Part shown: positions 8,867 to 20,010 of the stretch, piece after piece
Layout of the letters: each line of letters begins with the position of its first letter
How positions within the stretch are numbered: the stretch's first letter is position 1
Assembly: GCF_000585395.1 (NCBI RefSeq)
Contig: NZ_KK073875.1
Span: forward strand, 6,014,063-6,075,237
Length of the DNA: 61,175 nt
Reading direction: 5' to 3'
Source: Saccharibacillus sacchari DSM 19268
GTDB lineage: Bacteria > Bacillota > Bacilli > Paenibacillales > Paenibacillaceae
Position numbers and translations under genes: made by a program
The notes under the pieces: generated by a model
Told to the model about the DNA's origin: nothing
Seen by the model: only the letters and a program-made list of their open reading frames with translations
The model's database searches: none

Positions 8867-8914
8867 AAAAAAAAAGAAACGGCTCTGCCGCCTTAAACAG
8901 GCGGCATACGTTTC
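8867..8914 (-). terminator. terminator of the S10-spc-alpha cluster, after rplQ
   Basis: GAAACG/CGTTTC outer stem (8876-8881, 8909-8914) with inner TGCCGCC/GGCGGCA. Minus strand U-run of nine T. It ends only 37 bp before the truA start codon. Confidence 0.9.
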
Positions 8915-8966
8915 TCGGGAATCCTGATGGTAGGGTTACCCCTGCCCCGAACCGTTAAACCGGCAA

Positions 8967-9332
8967 CTAGGCGCGGTCAACCAATTCCAGGTAAACCATA
9001 GGTGCTGCGTCGCCGCGGCGTGCTCCCAGTTTAAGGATGCGCGTGTAGCCGCCTGGACGATCCGCGTAGCGCGGTGCCAGATCAGCGAACAGCTTTTGGA
9101 TAGCGTCTTTTTCACCGTCAACCGTCTCGCGACGAACGTATGCAGCCACTTGGCGGCGTGCATGCAGATCTCCGCGTTTGGAAAGGGTGATCAGTTTTTC
9201 AGCGATAGAGCGAGCTTCTTTAGCCTTCGCTTCCGTCGTTTCGATACGCTCGTACAGGAACAGGTCGGTTACCAGGTCGCGAAGCAATGCTTTACGAGCG
9301 CTGGAGTTACGTCCCAACTTTTGGTATGCCAT
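8967..9332 (-). CDS. rplQ: 50S ribosomal protein L17
   Basis: 121 residues. Sits at the polypeptide exit side of the 50S and binds 23S rRNA. Signature [20 protein letters not shown] and the later [19 protein letters not shown]. Last gene of the long ribosomal cluster, 33 bp after rpoA, with a strong terminator 52 bp beyond its stop. Confidence 0.98.
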   Translation of the reverse strand: MAYQKLGRNSSARKALLRDLVTDLFLYERIETTEAKAKEARSIAEKLITLSKRGDLHARRQVAAYVRRETVDGEKDAIQKLFADLAPRYADRPGGYTRILKLGARRGDAAPMVYLELVDRA

Positions 9333-9365
9333 GTTTTTCCCTCCTTCACATAATGCTCTTCGTTC

Positions 9366-10310
9366 TTAGTCTTCCTGACGAAGACCGAGTCCAAGCTCTT
9401 CGAGCTTTTCTTGAACTTCTTCCAAAGACTTGCGGCCCAGGTTGCGAACCTTCATCATGTCTTCTTCCGACTTCGTAGTCAGCTCTTGTACCGTATTGAT
9501 ACCGGCACGCTTCAGACAGTTATAGGAACGCACGGAGAGATCGAGTTCTTCGATCGTCATCTCCAACACTTTTTCCTTCTTGTCTTCTTCTTTTTCGACC
9601 ATGATTTCCGCGTCGCGAGCTTCGTCGGTCAGACCTACGAAGAGCAGCACGTGCTCGGTCAAAATTTTGGCGCCAAGACTAACCGCTTCTTCCGGACGAA
9701 TGCTGCCATCTGTCCAGACTTCAAGCGTCAGCTTGTCATAGTTCGTGACTTGTCCAACCCGAGTGTTTTCCACGGCGTAGTTTACGCGGGAAATCGGAGT
9801 GTAGATCGAATCAATCGGAATGACACCGATCGGCTGATCGTCACGTTTATTTTTGACGGACTGAACATATCCGCGGCCGCGGCCTGCGAAGATACGCACG
9901 TGCAGTCTAGATCCCGGTGCCAGAGTGGCGATGTGCAGATCCGGGTTAAGGATCTCCACATCACTATCAGCGCGGATGTCTCCAGCCGTTACAAGGCCTT
10001 CGCCTTCCGCGTCGATTTCCAGTACCTTTTCTTCATCGGAATGAATCTTCAGCGACAGAGCTTTCAGATTCAGAATGATTTCCGTTACGTCTTCCGTAAC
10101 GCCGGGGATCGTCGAGAATTCGTGCAGAACGCCGTCAATTTGGACCGAAGTTACCGCCGCGCCGGGAAGCGACGACAGCAGGATGCGACGAAGCGAGTTT
10201 CCAAGCGTCGTACCGTATCCACGTTCCAGAGGCTCAACGACAAACTTTCCGTACGTGCCTCCGTCATTGATCTCGACGGTCTCGATTTTCGGCTTTTCGA
10301 TTTCTATCAC
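9366..10310 (-). CDS. rpoA: RNA polymerase alpha subunit
   Basis: 314 residues, same length as in Bacillus. N-terminal domain (about 1-230) dimerises and nucleates core assembly: [25 protein letters not shown] is diagnostic. C-terminal domain (about 245-314) with [15 protein letters not shown] and [12 protein letters not shown] contains the helix-hairpin-helix that binds UP elements and activators. An acidic linker, [10 protein letters not shown], separates them. Located between rpsK and rplQ as in other Bacillota. Confidence 0.99.
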   Translation of the reverse strand: MIEIEKPKIETVEINDGGTYGKFVVEPLERGYGTTLGNSLRRILLSSLPGAAVTSVQIDGVLHEFSTIPGVTEDVTEIILNLKALSLKIHSDEEKVLEIDAEGEGLVTAGDIRADSDVEILNPDLHIATLAPGSRLHVRIFAGRGRGYVQSVKNKRDDQPIGVIPIDSIYTPISRVNYAVENTRVGQVTNYDKLTLEVWTDGSIRPEEAVSLGAKILTEHVLLFVGLTDEARDAEIMVEKEEDKKEKVLEMTIEELDLSVRSYNCLKRAGINTVQELTTKSEEDMMKVRNLGRKSLEEVQEKLEELGLGLRQED

Positions 10311-10380
10311 TACAATACCCCTCCTTCAAAACGTCGCTTCCGTGAAACAAAGCATACTGAATGCACAATGCTTATGATTA

Positions 10381-10776
10381 CTATACGCGGCGACGCTTAG
10401 GAGGACGGCATCCGTTGTGAGGAACCGGTGTTACGTCCTTGATCAGGTTGATTTCCAGACCTGTCGCTTGCAGGGAGCGGATAGCCGCTTCACGACCTGC
10501 GCCAGGACCTTTAACCATAACTTCAACAGTTTTCAGACCGTGCTCCATAGCAGCTTTAGCAGCTGTTTCGGCAGCCAGCTGAGCAGCGAATGGAGTCGAT
10601 TTACGCGAACCTCTGAAACCGAGACCGCCCGAGCTTGCCCAGGAGATCGCGTTTCCGTGCGGATCCGTAATCGTTACAATCGTATTGTTAAACGTGGAAC
10701 GAATATGTGCCACGCCGGATTCGATATTTTTACGGTCGCGACGTTTCGTACGTACGACTTTTTTCGGTTTAGCCAT
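10381..10776 (-). CDS. rpsK: 30S ribosomal protein S11
   Basis: 131 residues. Platform protein of the 30S near the mRNA exit (E site/Shine-Dalgarno helix). Hallmarks: [46 protein letters not shown] and the C-terminal [13 protein letters not shown]. It lies 19 bp after rpsM and 70 bp before rpoA. Confidence 0.98.
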   Translation of the reverse strand: MAKPKKVVRTKRRDRKNIESGVAHIRSTFNNTIVTITDPHGNAISWASSGGLGFRGSRKSTPFAAQLAAETAAKAAMEHGLKTVEVMVKGPGAGREAAIRSLQATGLEINLIKDVTPVPHNGCRPPKRRRV

Positions 10777-10795
10777 TGTCAGTTATCCCCCTTTC

Positions 10796-11164
10796 TTACT
10801 TCTTCTTGTTCGCTACAGTACGACGAGGACCTTTACGAGTACGAGCATTCGTTTTCGTACGTTGTCCGCGTACCGGCAATCCGCGACGATGACGTACACC
10901 GCGATAAGATCCGATCTCGATCAGACGTTTGATGTTCAGCGAGATTTCGCGACGAAGATCGCCCTCAACTTTTTCATTAGCGTCAATCGATTCACGCAGC
11001 TTGTTTACTTCATCCTCAGTCAGATCGCGAACACGAGTGTTCGGGCTGATTCCTGTTTGGCTCAGGATTTTTTGGGACGTTGTTTTTCCAATCCCGAAGA
11101 TATAAGTCAAGGCGATCTCAACGCGTTTGTCACGTGGTAAGTCTACACCAGCAATACGAGCCAT
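10796..11164 (-). CDS. rpsM: 30S ribosomal protein S13
   Basis: 122 residues. Head protein forming bridges to the 50S and touching P-site tRNA with its basic tail. [22 protein letters not shown] and the C-terminal [20 protein letters not shown] are family signatures. Follows rpmJ by 21 bp; ribosome-binding site AAGGGGG just upstream. Confidence 0.98.
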   Translation of the reverse strand: MARIAGVDLPRDKRVEIALTYIFGIGKTTSQKILSQTGISPNTRVRDLTEDEVNKLRESIDANEKVEGDLRREISLNIKRLIEIGSYRGVRHRRGLPVRGQRTKTNARTRKGPRRTVANKKK

Positions 11165-11185
11165 TACGCTACACCCCCTTCTAAT

Positions 11186-11365
<180 letters not shown>

Positions 11366-11408
11366 CTACCCGCACTAGAACGTTGTATATCCAAAAAGCG
11401 ACGTATCC

Positions 11409-11624
11409 TTACTTGCGATAAGTGATACGGCCGCGAGTCAGATCGTAAGGCGATAACTGTACGACCACTTTGTCTCCCGTCAGAATACGGATAAAGTGCA
11501 TGCGCAGCTTTCCGGAAACGTGAGCGAGAATTTGATGACCGTTCTCGAGTTCCACCTTGAACATCGCATTCGGCAATGGTTCGATAACCACGCCTTCGAT
11601 TTCAATGACATCTTCCTTGGCCAT
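11409..11624 (-). CDS. infA: translation initiation factor IF-1
   Basis: 71 residues; an OB-fold that occupies the 30S A site during initiation. [20 protein letters not shown] and [15 protein letters not shown] are invariant family features. ATG chosen at MAKED with AAGGAG 7 nt upstream; a second ATG two codons earlier overlaps that site. Two base pairs after the KOW-protein stop codon, so translation is probably coupled. Confidence 0.98.
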   Translation of the reverse strand: MAKEDVIEIEGVVIEPLPNAMFKVELENGHQILAHVSGKLRMHFIRILTGDKVVVQLSPYDLTRGRITYRK

Positions 11625-11626
11625 AA

Positions 11627-11944
11627 TCATTCTCCTTTCTGCTTAGCATTGTGTGCGTCGGATTCCAAAAATACGTTCACTGCATGACGCAGCTTGGCAT
11701 TCGTGACCCTTCCGCTCTCCTGCAAACTGTTTACTACTTCGCTGCTGATCGTCATTTGAGACTCGAGATGAAGCGGATTTTTCTTCTTCGGACGATCAAA
11801 CCTGCGTTTGTGTCCATCCGCGATCCAAATACCCTGCTCCTCGTCAAGTCTTACGACCACCGCCGCCTGCCCGGCATCGCGGCCTTTCCGGATCTTCACG
11901 AGTTGACCGATCTGCAGGGGATGTTCCTTTTTCAAGTTTATCAC
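11627..11944 (-). CDS. KOW-domain RNA-binding protein (YbzG/L14e-like)
   Basis: About 102-105 residues. N-terminal KOW-type segment ([23 protein letters not shown]) followed by a basic stretch ([18 protein letters not shown]). Small KOW proteins occur between map and infA in many Bacillota and are thought to bind RNA or ribosomes; the exact role is unknown. The start is uncertain: GTG directly abutting the map stop codon, or TTG three codons later, which has AGGTGAT at a better spacing. Reading frames of map, this gene and infA are packed with 0-2 bp gaps. Confidence 0.85.
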   Translation of the reverse strand: MINLKKEHPLQIGQLVKIRKGRDAGQAAVVVRLDEEQGIWIADGHKRRFDRPKKKNPLHLESQMTISSEVVNSLQESGRVTNAKLRHAVNVFLESDAHNAKQKGE

Positions 11945-12697
11945 CTACGCGCTCAATTTTGTGAAAATTTCCAATCCGTTTTGCGTAACTGCCACCGTGT
12001 GCTCGAAATGAGCGCACAATGAGCCGTCTACCGTCACGACGGTCCAATTATCCTCAAGCGTCCGAAGTTGTCTTCCGCCGAGAATGGCCATCGGTTCGAT
12101 TGCCAGCGCCATGCCGGATTTAAGCAACGGACCGCGGCCCTCGATGCCGTAATTCGGGACGTTAGGTTCCTCATGAAGGTCCCTGCCAATGCCGTGACCG
12201 ACATATTCCCTAACTACCGACATTCCGGACTCTTCGATATGTCGCTGAATCGCATGCGAAATGGTAAACAGACGCACATCCGGCTTCACAAGAGCCAGTC
12301 CTGCGTACAGGGCGGCTTCCGTAACGTCCAGCAATCGCTGAGCTTGCTCGGAAATTTGCCCTACCGGGTAAGTCCAGGCGGAATCGCCGTGGTAGCCCCG
12401 ATATTGCGCACCGATATCGATGGAGATGATATCGCCTTCCCGAAGCTTGCGCTCACTGGGGAATCCGTGTACCAACTGGTCGTTGATCGAAGCACATATG
12501 CTAGCCGGAAAACCATTATAGCCTTTGAAAGACGGCACCGCATCCTGGCTGCGGATGGTCGCATCAGCAAGCGCATCGAGCTCGGCCGTCGTAACGCCCG
12601 GCTTGATTGCTTTTGCCAATACACGGTGAGTCTCAGCCACAATCCGTCCCGCTTCTCTCATAAAGCCGAGCTCCGTTTCGGACTTGCAAATGATCAT
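11945..12697 (-). CDS. map: methionine aminopeptidase, type I
   Basis: 250 residues. Removes the initiator Met from nascent chains using two divalent metal ions. Ligands are visible in order: DIG (first Asp), HGDSAW (second Asp), [12 protein letters not shown] (His), AIEPM (Glu) and FEHTV (Glu). HGFPSERKL carries the substrate-positioning His. Starts 5 bp after adk; its stop codon touches the KOW gene start. Confidence 0.97.
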   Translation of the reverse strand: MIICKSETELGFMREAGRIVAETHRVLAKAIKPGVTTAELDALADATIRSQDAVPSFKGYNGFPASICASINDQLVHGFPSERKLREGDIISIDIGAQYRGYHGDSAWTYPVGQISEQAQRLLDVTEAALYAGLALVKPDVRLFTISHAIQRHIEESGMSVVREYVGHGIGRDLHEEPNVPNYGIEGRGPLLKSGMALAIEPMAILGGRQLRTLEDNWTVVTVDGSLCAHFEHTVAVTQNGLEIFTKLSA

Positions 12698-12702
12698 TAC
12701 AG

Positions 12703-13368
<666 letters not shown>

Positions 13369-13436
13369 TTACCCATGCCTAACCGCACAAAAGGCGCCGG
13401 GCGAGCGCATGGAGTCGGACCCGTCCGGAACCTGAG

Positions 13437-14735
13437 CTATTTATTGATAAAACCTTTATAATGCCGTTTAATCAGCTGACTTTCAATCGTCTTCATCGTA
13501 TCCAAGGCAACCCCGACGACGATCAGCAGCGAAGTGCCGCCGATTTGAACCGACTGAGGAAGACCCGAAAGCGAACCGAACGCGATCGGCAGCAGAGAAA
13601 TTACAGTCAGGAATACCGCACCGGTAACCGTGAGACGCGACATTACGCGAGTAATGTACTTCTCAGTCGCTTTACCCGGACGAACTCCAGGAATGTAACC
13701 GCCGTTTTTCTTCATGTTCTCCGCCATCTGCTGCGGATTAATCTGCACGAAGGTGTAGAAGAACGTGAAGCCGATAATCATGATTGCGTAAAGCACCATG
13801 CCCAGCGGCTGACTGTAGTTCAGGTTTTCTTGTACCCACTGTGCCCACTGATAAGTAGACCAGAAGTTTGCCAAAATAACCGGGAACTGCAGCAGAGATA
13901 CGGCGAAGATTACCGGGATGACACCCGCAGCGTTGACTTTCAACGGGATGTGAGTGTTTTGACCGCCGTACATTTTGTTACCGACTACCCGCTTCGCATA
14001 TTGAACCGGAACTTTCCGGATCCCTTGCTGAATGAAGATAACACCGATAATGATCATAATCAAGACGAGCAGGATAATCACGGTTTTCATTGCGTTCAAG
14101 AACGTTTGACCGTCCACGATGAAATCGGATTGAGCCGTCGTCGAGATATAACCAGGAATGTTTGCGACGATCCCGGCAAAGATGAGAATCGAAATCCCGT
14201 TGCCAATGCCTTTTTCCGTGATTTGCTCACCCAGCCACATCAGGAGGGAAGTACCCGCGGTCAAGACAATTGCAATCAGAATATAGTCGACGGTCGTAGC
14301 GTTCGGAATCATTTCCGCATTATAAATGCGGTTGAAACCGATCGCTGTAGCGAACGCCTGAACCAAACCCAGAACTATGGTGCCGTATCGGGTGATCTGC
14401 GCCAGCTTTTTCTTACCGTGCTCACCTTGTTTAGACCACTCGGTGAACTTCGGAATGACATCCATCGACAGCAGCTGTACGATGATCGATGCCGTAACGT
14501 ACGGGTAGATACTGAGCGCGAAGATCGAGAACTGCAGAAGCGCCCCTCCGGAGAAGGTGTTCAGCAGACCCATCAACTGGCTGCCGGCTTCGTTAGCCGA
14601 CTGTAGTACGTCCGTGTTAACGCCCGGAACCGGGATGAACGTACCGATACGGTAGATCACCAGAACCATCAACGTAAACAGGATCCGTTTACGGAGGTCT
14701 TCGACCTTCCATATATTCTTCAGGGTGTTGAACAT
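13437..14735 (-). CDS. secY: protein translocase channel subunit SecY
   Basis: 432 residues, about ten transmembrane helices. Core of the Sec translocon with SecE (encoded in this window) and SecG. Signatures: IPVPGVNTDVL in the N-terminal loop, GGALLQFSIFALSIYPYVTASI around helix 2, and YAKRVVG, the cytoplasmic loop that binds SecA/ribosome. The stop codon of rplO overlaps its ATG by one base (TAATG), so translation is coupled to rplO. Confidence 0.98.
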   Translation of the reverse strand: MFNTLKNIWKVEDLRKRILFTLMVLVIYRIGTFIPVPGVNTDVLQSANEAGSQLMGLLNTFSGGALLQFSIFALSIYPYVTASIIVQLLSMDVIPKFTEWSKQGEHGKKKLAQITRYGTIVLGLVQAFATAIGFNRIYNAEMIPNATTVDYILIAIVLTAGTSLLMWLGEQITEKGIGNGISILIFAGIVANIPGYISTTAQSDFIVDGQTFLNAMKTVIILLVLIMIIIGVIFIQQGIRKVPVQYAKRVVGNKMYGGQNTHIPLKVNAAGVIPVIFAVSLLQFPVILANFWSTYQWAQWVQENLNYSQPLGMVLYAIMIIGFTFFYTFVQINPQQMAENMKKNGGYIPGVRPGKATEKYITRVMSRLTVTGAVFLTVISLLPIAFGSLSGLPQSVQIGGTSLLIVVGVALDTMKTIESQLIKRHYKGFINK

Positions 14736-15175
14736 TAGATCACCTCGGTTTTACCGCCGGCAGCCTCGATTTTCTCCACCGCAGATTGAGAGAACTTATT
14801 TGCTTTGACAGTCAGTTTCACCGTCACGTCGCCATTGCCGAGGATCTTGATACCGCTCTTCGTATCTTTAACGATACCTTGTTCCTTCAGCAGCTCAGGA
14901 GTGACTTCTGTGTTTTCTGCAAAGTTGTTCAGTTCTTCGATGTTGACGATGGCATATTCTTTGCGGGTTGGGTTAACAAAACCGCGTTTTGGCAAACGAC
15001 GATACAATGGGTTTTGACCGCCTTCGAAGCCTGGACGAACACCGCCGCCGGAGCGGGAGTTTTGGCCTTTATGACCGCGTCCGGCTGTTTTACCCGTACC
15101 GCTACTCGTACCGCGACCGATGCGCTTCCGCTCTTTAGTCGAACCCGGAGCAGGAGAAAGCTCATGTAACTTCAT
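14735..15175 (-). CDS. rplO: 50S ribosomal protein L15
   Basis: 146 residues. Late-assembly 50S protein with an extended Gly/Arg-rich N-terminal arm ([21 protein letters not shown]) that threads 23S rRNA. Start at [12 protein letters not shown] with AGGAGG 10 nt upstream; an upstream in-frame ATG four codons earlier lies within that site. One-base overlap with secY. Confidence 0.97.
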   Translation of the reverse strand: MKLHELSPAPGSTKERKRIGRGTSSGTGKTAGRGHKGQNSRSGGGVRPGFEGGQNPLYRRLPKRGFVNPTRKEYAIVNIEELNNFAENTEVTPELLKEQGIVKDTKSGIKILGNGDVTVKLTVKANKFSQSAVEKIEAAGGKTEVI

Positions 15176-15233
15176 CGTTCGTTGCACCTCCTTGATTCAT
15201 TCTATTGTTTCGCTCCTTGCGGAGCGATTGTTT

Positions 15234-15419
15234 TTAAGCTTCGATTTCTTTTACGGAAACCAAGTGCTTGACTTGGTTAACCATACCGCGAATCGCAGCG
15301 TTGTCGTTTTGGACGACAACTTGGTTCGTTTTACGCAGACCCAATGTGTTTACAGTCGTGCGTTGGTTTTTCGGACGTCCGATCAGGCTGCGTACGAGGG
15401 TAATTTCCAATTTAGCCAT
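15234..15419 (-). CDS. rpmD: 50S ribosomal protein L30
   Basis: 61 residues. [20 protein letters not shown] opens the family and [11 protein letters not shown] is the central motif. Between rpsE (13 bp) and rplO (58 bp). Confidence 0.97.
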   Translation of the reverse strand: MAKLEITLVRSLIGRPKNQRTTVNTLGLRKTNQVVVQNDNAAIRGMVNQVKHLVSVKEIEA

Positions 15420-15432
15420 TGTTGTTCCCTCC

Positions 15433-15933
15433 TTAGCCTCTCAGTTCTTCGACGGATTTACCACGAAGCTTAGCCACATCTTCGGCACGCTTCAAGCGGG
15501 ACAATCCTTCCAAAGTCGCATTGACCATGTTCATGGAGTTCGAAGAACCCAGGGATTTTGTCAAAATGTCGCCTACGCCTGCAAGTTCCAGTACAGCACG
15601 TACCGGACCGCCAGCGATAACGCCAGTACCTTCGGATGCCGGTTTCAGCAATACGCTGCCCGCTCCGAATTTACCGGTAACCAGGTGAGTGATCGTTGTT
15701 CCAACGAGAGGAACGTGGATCAAGTTTTTCTTGGCATCTTCGATGCCTTTACGGATCGCATCCGGAACTTCGCCGGCTTTACCGATGCCTGCTCCAACGT
15801 TGCCTTGTCCGTCGCCTACGACAACCAGTGCGCTGAAGCTGAAACGGCGTCCGCCTTTTACAACTTTAGCTACGCGGTTGATGTGTACAACGCGCTCCGT
15901 CAGTTCTCCTACAGTGCTCATATCTACACGCAA
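15433..15933 (-). CDS. rpsE: 30S ribosomal protein S5
   Basis: 166 residues. Lines the mRNA entry channel and contributes to accuracy. [21 protein letters not shown] includes the loop where spectinomycin-resistance changes map; it looks wild type. [14 protein letters not shown] and [14 protein letters not shown] are also diagnostic. The start is TTG (MRVDMSTV) with AAGGAGG 8 nt upstream. Confidence 0.97.
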   Translation of the reverse strand: MRVDMSTVGELTERVVHINRVAKVVKGGRRFSFSALVVVGDGQGNVGAGIGKAGEVPDAIRKGIEDAKKNLIHVPLVGTTITHLVTGKFGAGSVLLKPASEGTGVIAGGPVRAVLELAGVGDILTKSLGSSNSMNMVNATLEGLSRLKRAEDVAKLRGKSVEELRG

Positions 15934-15956
15934 GTCGTTAACCTCCTTTTTTCGTT

Positions 15957-16325
15957 TTAGAATTCGAGTCCAGCTTCGCGAGCTGCGTCAGCCAGTGCTT
16001 GAATCCGTCCATGGTAGAGGTATCCTCCGCGGTCGAAGACGACAACGGTATGACCTTTTTCCTTAGCGCGGTTTGCAACCAGTGTGCCAACTTTAGCAGC
16101 AGCTTCAACGTTGCCGCCGTTTGTGATCTCGCTTTTCAGATCTTTGTCCATAGTCGATGCCGAAACGATAGTAACACCGTTTACGTCGTCGATCAACTGG
16201 GCATAGATGTGCTTATCCGAACGGTATACGTTCAGACGAGGGCGCTCAACCGTACCTTGAATTTTCTTGCGTACACGCAAGTGTCTTTTCAAGCGAGCTT
16301 TATTTTTATCACCTTTGGTAATCAT
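15957..16325 (-). CDS. rplR: 50S ribosomal protein L18
   Basis: 122 residues. Binds 5S rRNA together with L5 in the central protuberance. [27 protein letters not shown] N-terminus and the C-terminal [26 protein letters not shown] are signatures. ATG at MITKGDKNK preferred (AAGGAG 11 nt upstream) over a GTG four codons earlier that overlaps the site. Confidence 0.97.
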   Translation of the reverse strand: MITKGDKNKARLKRHLRVRKKIQGTVERPRLNVYRSDKHIYAQLIDDVNGVTIVSASTMDKDLKSEITNGGNVEAAAKVGTLVANRAKEKGHTVVVFDRGGYLYHGRIQALADAAREAGLEF

Positions 16326-16404
16326 GAGTACTTTCACTCCTTCCCAATCTGCTTATTAAGCAGCTTCACATGAGCAAGCTAAGGGTAATGCGAAGGAAAG
16401 CGGC

Positions 16405-16947
16405 TTATTTTTTCTTGCCGGCTTTACCTTCCTTACGGATGATGCGTTCGCCTTCATACTTGATACCTTTACCTTTGTAAGGTTCCGGTTCGCGTACTTT
16501 ACGGATTTGAGCAGCATAAGCGCCTACGCGCTCCTTGTCAATTCCGCGAACGATGATTTTCGTGTTCGAAGGAACTTCGAACTCGATGCCCGATTCCGGC
16601 GTGATTTCGACCGGGTGGGAATAGCCTACGTTCAGGACGATCTTCTCTCCGGACTTGCTGGCACGGTATCCGACCCCGACCAATTCAAGCGACTTGGAGA
16701 AACCTTCCGTTACGCCGCTTACCATGTTGCTGACAACGCTGCGTGTCGTTCCGTGAAGGGAACGATGCTCTTTGTTGTCGGAAGGACGTTCTACCGTAAT
16801 TGTGTTACCTTCCACCGTTACCTTCATGTCTTTATGAAGTTCACGAGTGAGAGTACCTTTAGGGCCTTTGACTGTAATCGCAGTGTTGTTAAGCGTTACT
16901 TCAACGCCGCCCGGTACTTCGATTGGTTTGCGACCAATACGAGACAT
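16405..16947 (-). CDS. rplF: 50S ribosomal protein L6
   Basis: 180 residues with the two-domain repeat fold near the factor-binding region of the 50[20 protein letters not shown] at the start and [21 protein letters not shown] at the end are family features. 31 bp after rpsH, 79 bp before rplR. Confidence 0.98.
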   Translation of the reverse strand: MSRIGRKPIEVPGGVEVTLNNTAITVKGPKGTLTRELHKDMKVTVEGNTITVERPSDNKEHRSLHGTTRSVVSNMVSGVTEGFSKSLELVGVGYRASKSGEKIVLNVGYSHPVEITPESGIEFEVPSNTKIIVRGIDKERVGAYAAQIRKVREPEPYKGKGIKYEGERIIRKEGKAGKKK

Positions 16948-16978
16948 AGTTATTGCACCTCCTTGTGTTCTGACGTAA

Positions 16979-17377
16979 TTACCAAACGTAGCAGATTACT
17001 TCGCCGCCAGCTTTCGCTTGACGAGCTTCTTTGTCGGTCATAACTCCCTTAGACGTGGAGATAATCGCGATACCCAGGCCGCCCAGTACGCGAGGAACTT
17101 CGTTGCTCTTCGTGTACACGCGCAGACCCGGCTTACTGATTCTTTTCAGACCAGTAATAACGCGCTCATTGTTTTGACCGTATTTCAGGAAAATACGAAT
17201 GATGCCTTGTTTGTTATCCTGTACGAATTCCGCGTCGCGGATAAAACCTTCGCGCTTCAGGATCTCGGCAATTTGCTTTTTCATCGCGGAAGCCGGCATT
17301 TCGACTTTCTCGTGACGTACCACGTTCGCGTTACGAATACGTGTAAGCATATCAGCAATCGGATCGGACATAGTCAT
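16979..17377 (-). CDS. rpsH: 30S ribosomal protein S8
   Basis: 132 residues. Primary binder of 16S helix 21. [16 protein letters not shown] and the C-terminal [26 protein letters not shown] are diagnostic. GGAGG lies 9 nt before ATG at MTMSDP; MSDP two codons later is an alternative. Confidence 0.98.
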   Translation of the reverse strand: MTMSDPIADMLTRIRNANVVRHEKVEMPASAMKKQIAEILKREGFIRDAEFVQDNKQGIIRIFLKYGQNNERVITGLKRISKPGLRVYTKSNEVPRVLGGLGIAIISTSKGVMTDKEARQAKAGGEVICYVW

Positions 17378-17409
17378 GTGTGTGAACCTCCTTCCTTGTT
17401 ATGCGGTAA

Positions 17410-17595
17410 TTACCAGCTTGCTTTTTTAACGCCAGGAATCTGACCTTTATGAGCCAATTCGCGGAAGCAAATACGGCAGATTTTAAACTTTTGCAGCACC
17501 GAGTGTGGACGACCGCAACGTTCGCAGCGCGTGTATGCACGCACTTTGAATTTCGGTGTACGTTGCTGTTTAACTTTCATCGAAGTTTTTGCCAC
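17410..17595 (-). CDS. rpsZ: 30S ribosomal protein S14, zinc type
   Basis: 61 residues, the short zinc-binding form. Cysteines in CERCGRPH and CRICFREL give the C-x2-C-x12-C-x2-C zinc site. [20 protein letters not shown] start. Between rplE (71 bp) and rpsH (32 bp). Together with zinc-form L33 and L36 here, this cluster encodes the zinc versions of all three. Confidence 0.98.
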   Translation of the reverse strand: MAKTSMKVKQQRTPKFKVRAYTRCERCGRPHSVLQKFKICRICFRELAHKGQIPGVKKASW

Positions 17596-17666
17596 TTTAG
17601 CCTGACACCTCCTGGATTTTTCGGGAGAACAGGGTCATAGATCATGGCCCTAGATACTGGCCGATA

Positions 17667-18209
17667 TTATTTTGCGAAAGGCATTCCGAGACCTGCAAGC
17701 AGTTCGCGGCCCTCTTCGTCTGTTTTTGCTGTCGTAACGATAACGATATCCATACCGCGGACCTTGTCCACTTGATCGTATTGGATTTCAGGGAAGATCA
17801 GTTGTTCTTTCAGACCCAGTGTGTAGTTGCCGCGGCCGTCGAAGGCTTTGTTGGATACACCTTGGAAGTCGCGTACGCGTGGAAGCGATACGTTGAACAG
17901 TTTGTCGAGGAACTGGTACATACGCTCGCCGCGCAGTGTAACCTTAGTTCCGATCGGCATATCTTCACGCAGCTTGAAACCTGCGATCGATTTTTTTGCA
18001 CGAGTGATAACAGGCTTTTGGCCTGCGATCTGCTCCAGTTCAGCTACGGCAGTATCGAGAACTTTGGAGTTGGATACGGCTTCGCCGACACCCATGTTGA
18101 TGACAACTTTCTCCAGCTTCGGAACCTGCATGATCGAAGAGTAGCCAAACTTCTGCATCAGAGCAGGAGTGCTTTCGTTCAAATAACGTTCTTTAAGTCT
18201 TGTTACCAT
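17667..18209 (-). CDS. rplE: 50S ribosomal protein L5
   Basis: 180 residues. Binds 5S rRNA and touches the P-site tRNA T-loop. [33 protein letters not shown] and [18 protein letters not shown] are signatures. Follows rplX by 32 bp. Confidence 0.98.
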   Translation of the reverse strand: MVTRLKERYLNESTPALMQKFGYSSIMQVPKLEKVVINMGVGEAVSNSKVLDTAVAELEQIAGQKPVITRAKKSIAGFKLREDMPIGTKVTLRGERMYQFLDKLFNVSLPRVRDFQGVSNKAFDGRGNYTLGLKEQLIFPEIQYDQVDKVRGMDIVIVTTAKTDEEGRELLAGLGMPFAK

Positions 18210-18241
18210 GAAGGATGAACCTCCTTTCCGTAAAAATGGGA

Positions 18242-18598
18242 TTATTCGATAACTTCTCCGGACCGTTTCGCAACGCGCACTTTTTTGCCGTTGTCCAGCG
18301 TTTTGTAACCTACGCGGGTTACTTTGCCGCCGTCTTTCGGGTCAACGTGCATCACGTTCGACACGTGGATCGAAGCTTCTTGTTCCACGATTCCGCCTTG
18401 CGGGTTCGCTTGGCTTGGCTTCTGGTGTTTTTTCACCATGTTCACGCCTTCGACCAACACGCGGTTTTCACGAGGATAAGCAGCGATTACGCGCGCTTTT
18501 TTGCCTTTGTCTTTACCGCTGATCACGATAACGACATCGTCTTTTTTCACGTGAAGTTTGTTGTTGTGGGATTCCAGAACTTTTTTCACTCTTGCCAT
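18242..18598 (-). CDS. rplX: 50S ribosomal protein L24
   Basis: 118 residues, somewhat longer than the Bacillus subtilis protein (about 103) by additions in the middle and C-terminus. KOW motif [20 protein letters not shown], then [20 protein letters not shown]. Initiates 50S assembly at the exit tunnel. Start at MARVKKV with AGGAGG 8 nt upstream. Confidence 0.97.
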   Translation of the reverse strand: MARVKKVLESHNNKLHVKKDDVVIVISGKDKGKKARVIAAYPRENRVLVEGVNMVKKHQKPSQANPQGGIVEQEASIHVSNVMHVDPKDGGKVTRVGYKTLDNGKKVRVAKRSGEVIE

Positions 18599-18656
18599 CA
18601 GGTACACCTCCTATGACTTAAAGGTCGATCGACCATTAAGAAAATCGTGCATTATA

Positions 18657-19025
18657 TTAGATAACTTCCGGTGCCAAGGAAACGATTTTCATGAAATCCT
18701 TGTCGCGAAGTTCACGAGCAACTGGTCCGAAGATACGTGTACCGCGTGGTCCACGATCGTCTTTTACGACTACCGCTGCGTTTTCGTCGAATGCGATGTA
18801 CGATCCGTCTTTACGACGTACCGAACGCTTCGTGCGAACAACTACTGCTTTAACTACGTCGCCTTTTTTGACAACGCCCCCTGGTGTTGCTTGTTTTACC
18901 GAGCAAACGATCAGGTCACCGATGTTAGCTGTACGACGTCCCGTACCACCAAGTACGCGGATACACATCAGTTCCTTCGCACCGGAGTTATCAGCTACAG
19001 CCAAACGTGTAAATGGTTGAATCAT
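18657..19025 (-). CDS. rplN: 50S ribosomal protein L14
   Basis: 122 residues, invariant length. Interface protein that also binds the silencing factor Rsf[21 protein letters not shown] and [20 protein letters not shown] are diagnostic. Between rpsQ and rplX. Confidence 0.98.
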   Translation of the reverse strand: MIQPFTRLAVADNSGAKELMCIRVLGGTGRRTANIGDLIVCSVKQATPGGVVKKGDVVKAVVVRTKRSVRRKDGSYIAFDENAAVVVKDDRGPRGTRIFGPVARELRDKDFMKIVSLAPEVI

Positions 19026-19061
19026 TATGAATGTCCTCCTTTCGGACGAGCTTATCGTTCA

Positions 19062-19328
19062 TTAGATGATGATTGCTTTTTCAGTAACTGCAGCCAGTCT
19101 CCAACGCTTGTCTTTGGACAGCGGGCGGGTTTCAACGATTCTTACTGTATCGCCGATTTTCGCTTCGTTGTTCTCATCATGCGCTTTGAATTTTTTCGTC
19201 GACTTGATGCGTTTGTGGTAGAGCTCGTGTTTTTTGTAAGTTTCTACAACAACTACGATCGTCTTGTCCATTTTGTCGCTTACGACTTTACCCACCAACG
19301 TTTTACGCGAGTTGCGTTCTTCGGTCAT
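19062..19328 (-). CDS. rpsQ: 30S ribosomal protein S17
   Basis: 88 residues, OB-fold primary 16S binder. [19 protein letters not shown] and [19 protein letters not shown] are family motifs. 55 bp after rpmC. Confidence 0.98.
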   Translation of the reverse strand: MTEERNSRKTLVGKVVSDKMDKTIVVVVETYKKHELYHKRIKSTKKFKAHDENNEAKIGDTVRIVETRPLSKDKRWRLAAVTEKAIII

Positions 19329-19383
19329 GGTTAGCCTCCTTCCTGAATAAAGGACTTATATTATACCCGAGGGTTCAAAGGAA

Positions 19384-19584
19384 TTAAGAAGTAATTCCGA
19401 GTTCTCTTTGACGCAGAACCGTTTTGGCACGAGCGATTTCCTTGCGGACTACGCTGATGCGTGTAGGGTTATCGAGCTGACCGGTAGCGAGCTGAAAGCG
19501 CAGATTAAAGAGTTCTTCTTTAAATCCGGAGACCTTCTGTTCGATTTCGGCAGTAGTCAGGTCACGCAGTTCCTTAGCCTTCAT
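19384..19584 (-). CDS. rpmC: 50S ribosomal protein L29
   Basis: 66 residues, a helical hairpin near the exit tunnel where trigger factor and SRP dock (with L23). [18 protein letters not shown] start and [15 protein letters not shown]. Its ATG lies inside the end of rplP (11-nt overlap, ATGAAGGCTAA), so translation is coupled. Longer in-frame starts are rejected because they would lie deeper in rplP. Confidence 0.97.
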   Translation of the reverse strand: MKAKELRDLTTAEIEQKVSGFKEELFNLRFQLATGQLDNPTRISVVRKEIARAKTVLRQRELGITS

Positions 19585-20008
19585 TTGCTTCACCACCCAA
19601 TTCTTCACGTTTCACAAACTTAGTTTTAACAGGCAGTTTGTGAGAAGCGAGGCGCATTGCTTCACGAGCGATTTCTTCCGAAACGCCAGCAAGTTCAAAC
19701 ATGATCTTGCCCGGTTTTACAACCGCTACCCATTTCTCAACGTTACCTTTACCGCTACCCATCCGAACCTCGAGAGGCTTTTGAGTAATCGGCTTGTCCG
19801 GGAAAATTTTGATCCAGACTTTACCGCCCCGTTTGATGTAACGGGTCATAGCGATACGCGCTGCTTCGATCTGACGGTTCGTGATCCACGAAGGTTCAGT
19901 CGCTTGCAGGCCGAATTCGCCGAAGTTCAGTTCAGTACCGCCTTTAGCACGACCGGCCATGCTGCCGCGTTGCTGTTTACGGTGTTTTACACGTTTAGGT
20001 ACCAACAT
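19574..20008 (-). CDS. rplP: 50S ribosomal protein L16
   Basis: 144 residues. Sits at the A-site tRNA elbow. [40 protein letters not shown] and [18 protein letters not shown] are the signatures. Two bp after rpsC. Confidence 0.98.
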   Translation of the reverse strand: MLVPKRVKHRKQQRGSMAGRAKGGTELNFGEFGLQATEPSWITNRQIEAARIAMTRYIKRGGKVWIKIFPDKPITQKPLEVRMGSGKGNVEKWVAVVKPGKIMFELAGVSEEIAREAMRLASHKLPVKTKFVKREELGGEANEG

Positions 20009-20010
20009 GA

